Assembly: GCA_965220425.1 (NCBI GenBank) | Contig: OZ244830.1 | Coordinates: 5,239,494-5,303,493 of the forward strand | DNA: 64,000 bases | DNA from: Azophilus sp965220425 | GTDB lineage: Bacteria; Pseudomonadota; Gammaproteobacteria; Pseudomonadales; Azotimanducaceae | Direction of reading: 5' to 3' | Made by a program: the position numbers and the translations under genes | Part shown: one piece after another, positions 60,754 to 64,000 of the stretch | How the letters are laid out: every line of letters starts with the position of its first letter | Numbering within the stretch: the stretch's first letter is position 1 | Notes under the pieces: model-generated | The model's input: only the letters and a program-made list of their open reading frames with translations | The model's database searches: none | Told to the model about the DNA's origin: nothing

Positions 60754-61096
60754 GGCCGCGCTCTATGTCGGCCAACATCCGCTCGATATCCGCGGTTGGG
60801 TGGTTGCAGCCAAGTGCCCGGTCAAGGGCGCGAAGCTTCCGCTCGACGGCCGCGGACCGCTCCCCCGACTGTCCCGCCTGTCTACCCCAGGCGGTCAGGT
60901 TCAAACCTGCCTCGTCTTCCAGTTCATGAGTGCGGTATTCCACCAGCTTCTGGACCTCCTCCAGCATTTTCCGGTTCGTGGCGACACAGGCGGTTTTGAA
61001 GCGCTTATGCAAGCTTTCCGGAAGCTTCAGGCTCAGCCGCTTGATCGGTTCCGGGTCTGGACGGTCGTCGTCCGGTAATTGGCTTGAAATGGGCAT
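60740..61096 (-). CDS. Ribbon-helix-helix-type antitoxin
   Basis: This 118-residue protein is the likely antitoxin of the PIN-domain toxin. The segment KRLSLKLPESLHKRFKTACV near residue 20 fits a ribbon-helix-helix DNA-binding domain of the CopG/ParG kind; the C-terminal half is charged and helical, as expected of a toxin-neutralising tail. The ATG at 61096 follows GGGGAG with a four-base spacer. It probably represses its own operon. The N-terminal type is inferred from the pattern. Confidence 0.75.
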   Translation of the reverse strand: MPISSQLPDDDRPDPEPIKRLSLKLPESLHKRFKTACVATNRKMLEEVQKLVEYRTHELEDEAGLNLTAWGRQAGQSGERSAAVERKLRALDRALGCNHPTADIERMLADIERGRDLR

Positions 61097-61563
61097 GTGT
61101 CTCCCCGTCGGCCAGGCCCTGATTCAATATCGCGAAAACCCGGAGTCCGCACGTCGGACCCCGAAAGCAGCCGCGGTCCGCCGAGCGTACCCGGACGTTG
61201 ACCCAGTGTACCAACGGAATTCGCGAACGACCGAACTGGTAGTTTTACTCCGGCTGATCAGCCTGGACCTCTTATTCGCGGATAAGGTTGTCAAATGAGT
61301 CAAGTTCGCACCCGGTCACCGCTGTCTCGTCGGGCTGGGGCGTCGCCCCACTAGAATCTAAGTTTATATAAATCACGATTCATATACGACCCTTCCGGGG
61401 ATCTGATTTGAATCTCATCGTCAAGCCGGCCGGACACATTCACAACCGCGAGTCGGCCTGGTTTTCGAACGCGCCGCCCCCGCAATCGATGCCTCCAATA
61501 TCCGGTTGTTACAATGGAAAGTGCAGATACCAGCACGCTCTTACCCTCGGGTACATCAAACCG
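61097..61563. other. Intergenic region with dispersed repeat copy 2
   Basis: No gene is supported between the antitoxin and the FAD oxidoreductase. The main content is the second copy of the 88-bp dispersed repeat at 61266-61353, followed by a short AT-rich stretch (61354-61385) that may hold the promoter for the rightward pair. Confidence 0.5.
61266..61353. repeat. Dispersed 88-bp repeat, copy 2
   Basis: This copy is about three-quarters identical to 53185-53272 and ends in CGGGCTGGGGCGTCGCCCCA, which forms a short GGGGC/GCCCC hairpin. Confidence 0.65.
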
Positions 61564-62739
61564 ATGCCAAGCACCACGATACAGATCGACACCTTCATCG
61601 CCGGCGGCGGCATTGCCGGCCTCTGGCTGCTGAACGTGCTGCTTTCGCGCGGTTACAGCGCAGTCCTGTTCGAAGCTGAAAGCCTCGGCGGCGCACAGAC
61701 CCTGGCCTCCCAGGGCATCATTCACGGCGGCCTCAAATACGCACTTGGGGGCGCCCTGACCCCGGCCAGCGAAGCCATGAGCCGCGCGCCCGCCCGCTGG
61801 CGTGCCTGCCTCGAAGGCAAAGGAGAAGTCGACCTTCAGGGGCTCATGCCCCTGTTCGATCATTGCTGTCTGTTTACGGGCGGCGGCGCCCGCGGCAGGC
61901 TGACGGCGTTCCTGGCCAGCAAAGCGCTGCGCGGCCGCATCGAGCGGCTCGACGCGCCCGAGTTCCCCACCGCGCTTCAGAATGCCGCCTTTCGAGGGTC
62001 CGTGTACCGGCTGGAGGATTTCGTGCTCGACACGTGGGCGCTGATCGGGCGCCTGAGTTCGCTGGCATCGGGCAGCATCTACCGGCATACGCTGGTCGCG
62101 GATGCCTGTACGCTGAACCGGGCCGTGCGCATTCGTTGCGCAGACAAATCGCTGTTGGCGAAACGGTTGATCCTTGCGGCCGGAGCCGGCAACGAGGCGT
62201 TGCTCGAAGGGCTGGGCCTCGCCGGGATTCCCATGCAGCGCCGCCCGCTGCACCAGGTGACCGTCAGGCATCCAGACCTGCCCCCTATGTTCGGCCACTG
62301 GCTAGGCGGTACCAAGCGCGCCGAACCCCGATTGACGATCACCAGTCATCGCTACGGCACGGGATCGGGCCGTGGCGGAACGCTTTGGTACCTCGGGGGC
62401 CAGCTTGCAACGAGCGGCGTCGAGCGGAATGCCGAGGCCCAGCGCCGGCACGCGAAACGGGAACTTGAGGCCTGCTTTCCCTGGACGGACTGGAGCCGCG
62501 CCGCTTTTGAGACCTTAAGAATCGACCGGGCCGAGCCCCGGCAGAAGGCGGGCCTGCGGCCCGACCATGCATTCGCCGCGGCATCGGGCCCCTGCATAGT
62601 CTGCTGGCCCAGCAAGCTTACCCTTGTGCCCGACCTGGCGGACCGGGTGTTGCGCCTGCTGCCCCCGCCGGAATATCCGTTTGCCGGCCCGCTCGATCTG
62701 CCGGCCGCCGGCCTGGGGCAACCGCCCTGGGAGACATGA
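61564..62739 (+). CDS. FAD-dependent oxidoreductase (DAO/GlpD-like)
   Basis: This 391-residue protein has the dinucleotide-binding motif TFIAGGGIAGLWLLNVLLSR (10-29) and a LASQGIIHGGLKYALGG segment, which resemble DAO-type oxidoreductases such as glycerol-3-phosphate or D-amino-acid dehydrogenases. The C-terminal half has a LGGQLA...VERNAEAQ.RHAKRE block, with no recognised substrate residues. ATG at 61564 starts the conserved part; a longer frame to 61408 runs into non-coding sequence. Its stop overlaps the next gene by four bases (ATGA), so the two act together, perhaps oxidising and reducing a shared metabolite. The substrate is unknown. Confidence 0.82.
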   Translation: MPSTTIQIDTFIAGGGIAGLWLLNVLLSRGYSAVLFEAESLGGAQTLASQGIIHGGLKYALGGALTPASEAMSRAPARWRACLEGKGEVDLQGLMPLFDHCCLFTGGGARGRLTAFLASKALRGRIERLDAPEFPTALQNAAFRGSVYRLEDFVLDTWALIGRLSSLASGSIYRHTLVADACTLNRAVRIRCADKSLLAKRLILAAGAGNEALLEGLGLAGIPMQRRPLHQVTVRHPDLPPMFGHWLGGTKRAEPRLTITSHRYGTGSGRGGTLWYLGGQLATSGVERNAEAQRRHAKRELEACFPWTDWSRAAFETLRIDRAEPRQKAGLRPDHAFAAASGPCIVCWPSKLTLVPDLADRVLRLLPPPEYPFAGPLDLPAAGLGQPPWET

Positions 62740-63500
62740 TGGAACACCGGCAACTCGGCTCCACGGGGATAGAGGTTTCGGTGCTGGGCCTCGGCACCGT
62801 CAAGCTGGGCCGCAATACCGGGGTCGACCATGCCCGTCCGTTCCGTGTGCCGACGATCGGCGAAGCCAGGCGGCTGATCGACAGGGCGCGATCGCTCGGC
62901 ATCAATCTCATCGACACCGCTCCCGCTTACGGCAAGAGCGAAGAGCGCCTCGGTGTTTTGCTCGCCGGACAACGGCAGCGCTGGGTGATCGTCACCAAGG
63001 TGGGCGAAGAATTCGATGGCGCTCGTTCCACGCACGATTTCAGCCCGGAGCACACCGCCATGAGTGTGCGCCGGTCGCTTGAGCGCCTGGACACCGACTA
63101 TCTCGACGTGGTGTTGATCCACTCGGACGGCGACGATGAACATATCCTCAACGACCTCGGCACGCTCGACTGCCTGAAACAGCTCAAGGAAAAGGGCGTC
63201 GTCCGCGCCGTCGGCATCTCGCACAAGTCACCCAATGGCGCCCGGGCGGCGTTGGACAAGGGGGCGGATGTCATCATGGCGACGCTCAATCCGGCCGACT
63301 TGTCGGAAGCCGAAGTCATCGAGAAAGCCGGAAAGCAACGCTGCGGCGTACTGGTCAAGAAAGCACTCGCGGGCGGACGCGAGGCGCCGGAAACGCTACG
63401 CTTTGCGGCTCGGCATCCCGGCGTCAGCAGCGTTGTCGTCGGCACCCTGGACCCGGAGCATCTCGCGGAGAACGCGGCGACCCTGTTCGCCTCCGATTGA
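62736..63500 (+). CDS. Aldo/keto reductase
   Basis: This 254-residue TIM-barrel protein is an aldo/keto reductase. The catalytic tetrad is complete: Asp60 and Tyr65 in INLIDTAPAYGKSEERLG, Lys88 in VIVTKVG and His129 in VVLIHSDG. The C-terminus (GVSSVVVGTLDPEHLAENA) carries the usual NADPH-binding region in shortened form; the protein is smaller than typical members of about 300 residues. It is translationally coupled to the FAD oxidoreductase. Confidence 0.9.
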   Translation: MMEHRQLGSTGIEVSVLGLGTVKLGRNTGVDHARPFRVPTIGEARRLIDRARSLGINLIDTAPAYGKSEERLGVLLAGQRQRWVIVTKVGEEFDGARSTHDFSPEHTAMSVRRSLERLDTDYLDVVLIHSDGDDEHILNDLGTLDCLKQLKEKGVVRAVGISHKSPNGARAALDKGADVIMATLNPADLSEAEVIEKAGKQRCGVLVKKALAGGREAPETLRFAARHPGVSSVVVGTLDPEHLAENAATLFASD

Positions 63501-63565
63501 TCTACGAGTATTCGCCCCGGCGACCGGCGCTGACGCGCAGGGAACAGCATTGATTCCACCCAGGA

Positions 63566-63677
63566 GAGCGGGCGTGGGGTGTGGTTCTCCGGCACCTTTA
63601 AAGCATTCCAACGCGCCCGGAATCCGCCGAAAGCATGGCCGCTTGGCGTGCCGGAGGACCGCACCGCATGCCCGCTC
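63566..63677. repeat. Inverted-repeat element related to the parE-parC element
   Basis: The ends GAGCGGGCGTGGGGTGTGGT... (from 63566) and ...CCGCACCGCATGCCCGCTC (to 63677) are imperfect inverted repeats of about 31 bases. Both share the (A/T)AAAGGTGCCGG motif and size with the element at 50954-51067. It lies 65 bases after the aldo/keto reductase. The remaining bases to 64000 show no recognisable gene. Confidence 0.65.
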
Positions 63678-64000
63678 GGCGTCCGGGGAGCCTGTATCGG
63701 CAACAAGTGTTCCATGCAAGTTCCCACTCCGGGCGCGACCGGAGCGCGGACACGCAAGGAACAAACGAGTCTTTTCCACCTCGTAGCATGTCGTATACGA
63801 TGGCCGTCTCGGGCAATGAGGTCGTTTAGGCAGTGGTGCGTATAGCCCGCATGCAAGTTGGCCCGGACCGTAATCGGCGTATTGACACTGGTGGCGCGGA
63901 GCAATCCCCGACCCCGCATGGGAGACTGAAACTCTTGCCGCGGTCCTGCCCGAGAAAGCCCGCCCGGAGGTGTCGGGGGTGGATGTTGTTCCATGGGAGT

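Noticed and set aside
63098..63994. A 298-residue minus-strand open frame at the right edge
   Set aside because: It runs antisense to the aldo/keto reductase and through an inverted-repeat element; no ribosome site or domain supports it.

Overview
The window comes from a high-GC gammaproteobacterium. The best evidence is the right-hand third, where parC, parE, cpdA, a DUF1249 (yqiB-like) gene and tolC follow one another much as in the Escherichia coli parE-cpdA-yqiB-tolC neighbourhood, with waaA (Kdo transferase) close by. Three TonB-dependent receptors, twin-arginine (Tat) signal peptides and lipopolysaccharide genes confirm a Gram-negative cell. Many small dispersed repeats, decayed gene remnants, hydantoin genes and methylated-amine genes would suit an environmental or host-associated, possibly marine, lineage; that part is inference. 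I saw no rRNA, tRNA or CRISPR array.

Layout. 1-13.3 kb: the N-terminal part of a TonB receptor cut by the window edge, a zinc-independent oxidoreductase, then two tandem hydantoin-type modules on the minus strand (racemase, DUF917, HyuA, NCS1 permease; then DUF917, HyuA, NCS1 permease) separated by a palindromic repeat. A DUF885-like fragment and a secreted methyltransferase-like gene follow. 13.3-18.9 kb: a TonB receptor followed by three tandem paralogues of a family I do not recognise, two with Tat-like signals and one without. 19.0-25.9 kb: a broken TPR-sulfotransferase, a 51-residue membrane protein, a MetF-like protein, a flavin-dependent tryptophan-halogenase-like protein carrying a 45-bp repeat array in its reading frame, an Asp/Asn beta-hydroxylase, and a divergent sulfotransferase.

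25.9-40.3 kb: a MITE-like repeat, a beta-propeller-like protein, a dimethylglycine-dehydrogenase-like enzyme, a two-gene P-loop NTPase / NTPase-wHTH-TPR operon flanked by exact 23-bp direct repeats, a decarboxylase remnant, a sulfotransferase/beta-hydroxylase fusion, a trimethylamine-dehydrogenase-like enzyme and a third TonB receptor. 41.3-48.5 kb: a compact signalling operon (RsbW-like kinase, STAS protein, response regulator/PP2C phosphatase, periplasmic binding protein, histidine kinase), then a second MITE-like copy and an ammonium transporter. 48.6-63.5 kb: mostly core genes (parC, parE, cpdA, DUF1249, pyruvyl transferase, O-antigen ligase, tolC, waaA, a PIN/ribbon-helix-helix toxin-antitoxin pair, an FAD oxidoreductase and an aldo/keto reductase).

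How the genes may work together. The hydantoin modules look able to import, racemise, desulfurise and open hydantoin-like rings. The TMADH-like, DMGDH-like and MetF-like enzymes could form a methylated-amine and one-carbon route. The halogenase, two beta-hydroxylase domains and three sulfotransferase domains, near TonB receptors, look like tailoring enzymes acting on an unidentified peptide, protein or small molecule. The signalling operon would pass a periplasmic ligand signal to a partner switch. The best candidates for undescribed biology are the triplicated family behind the TonB receptor, the halogenase/hydroxylase/sulfotransferase set, and the NTPase pair.
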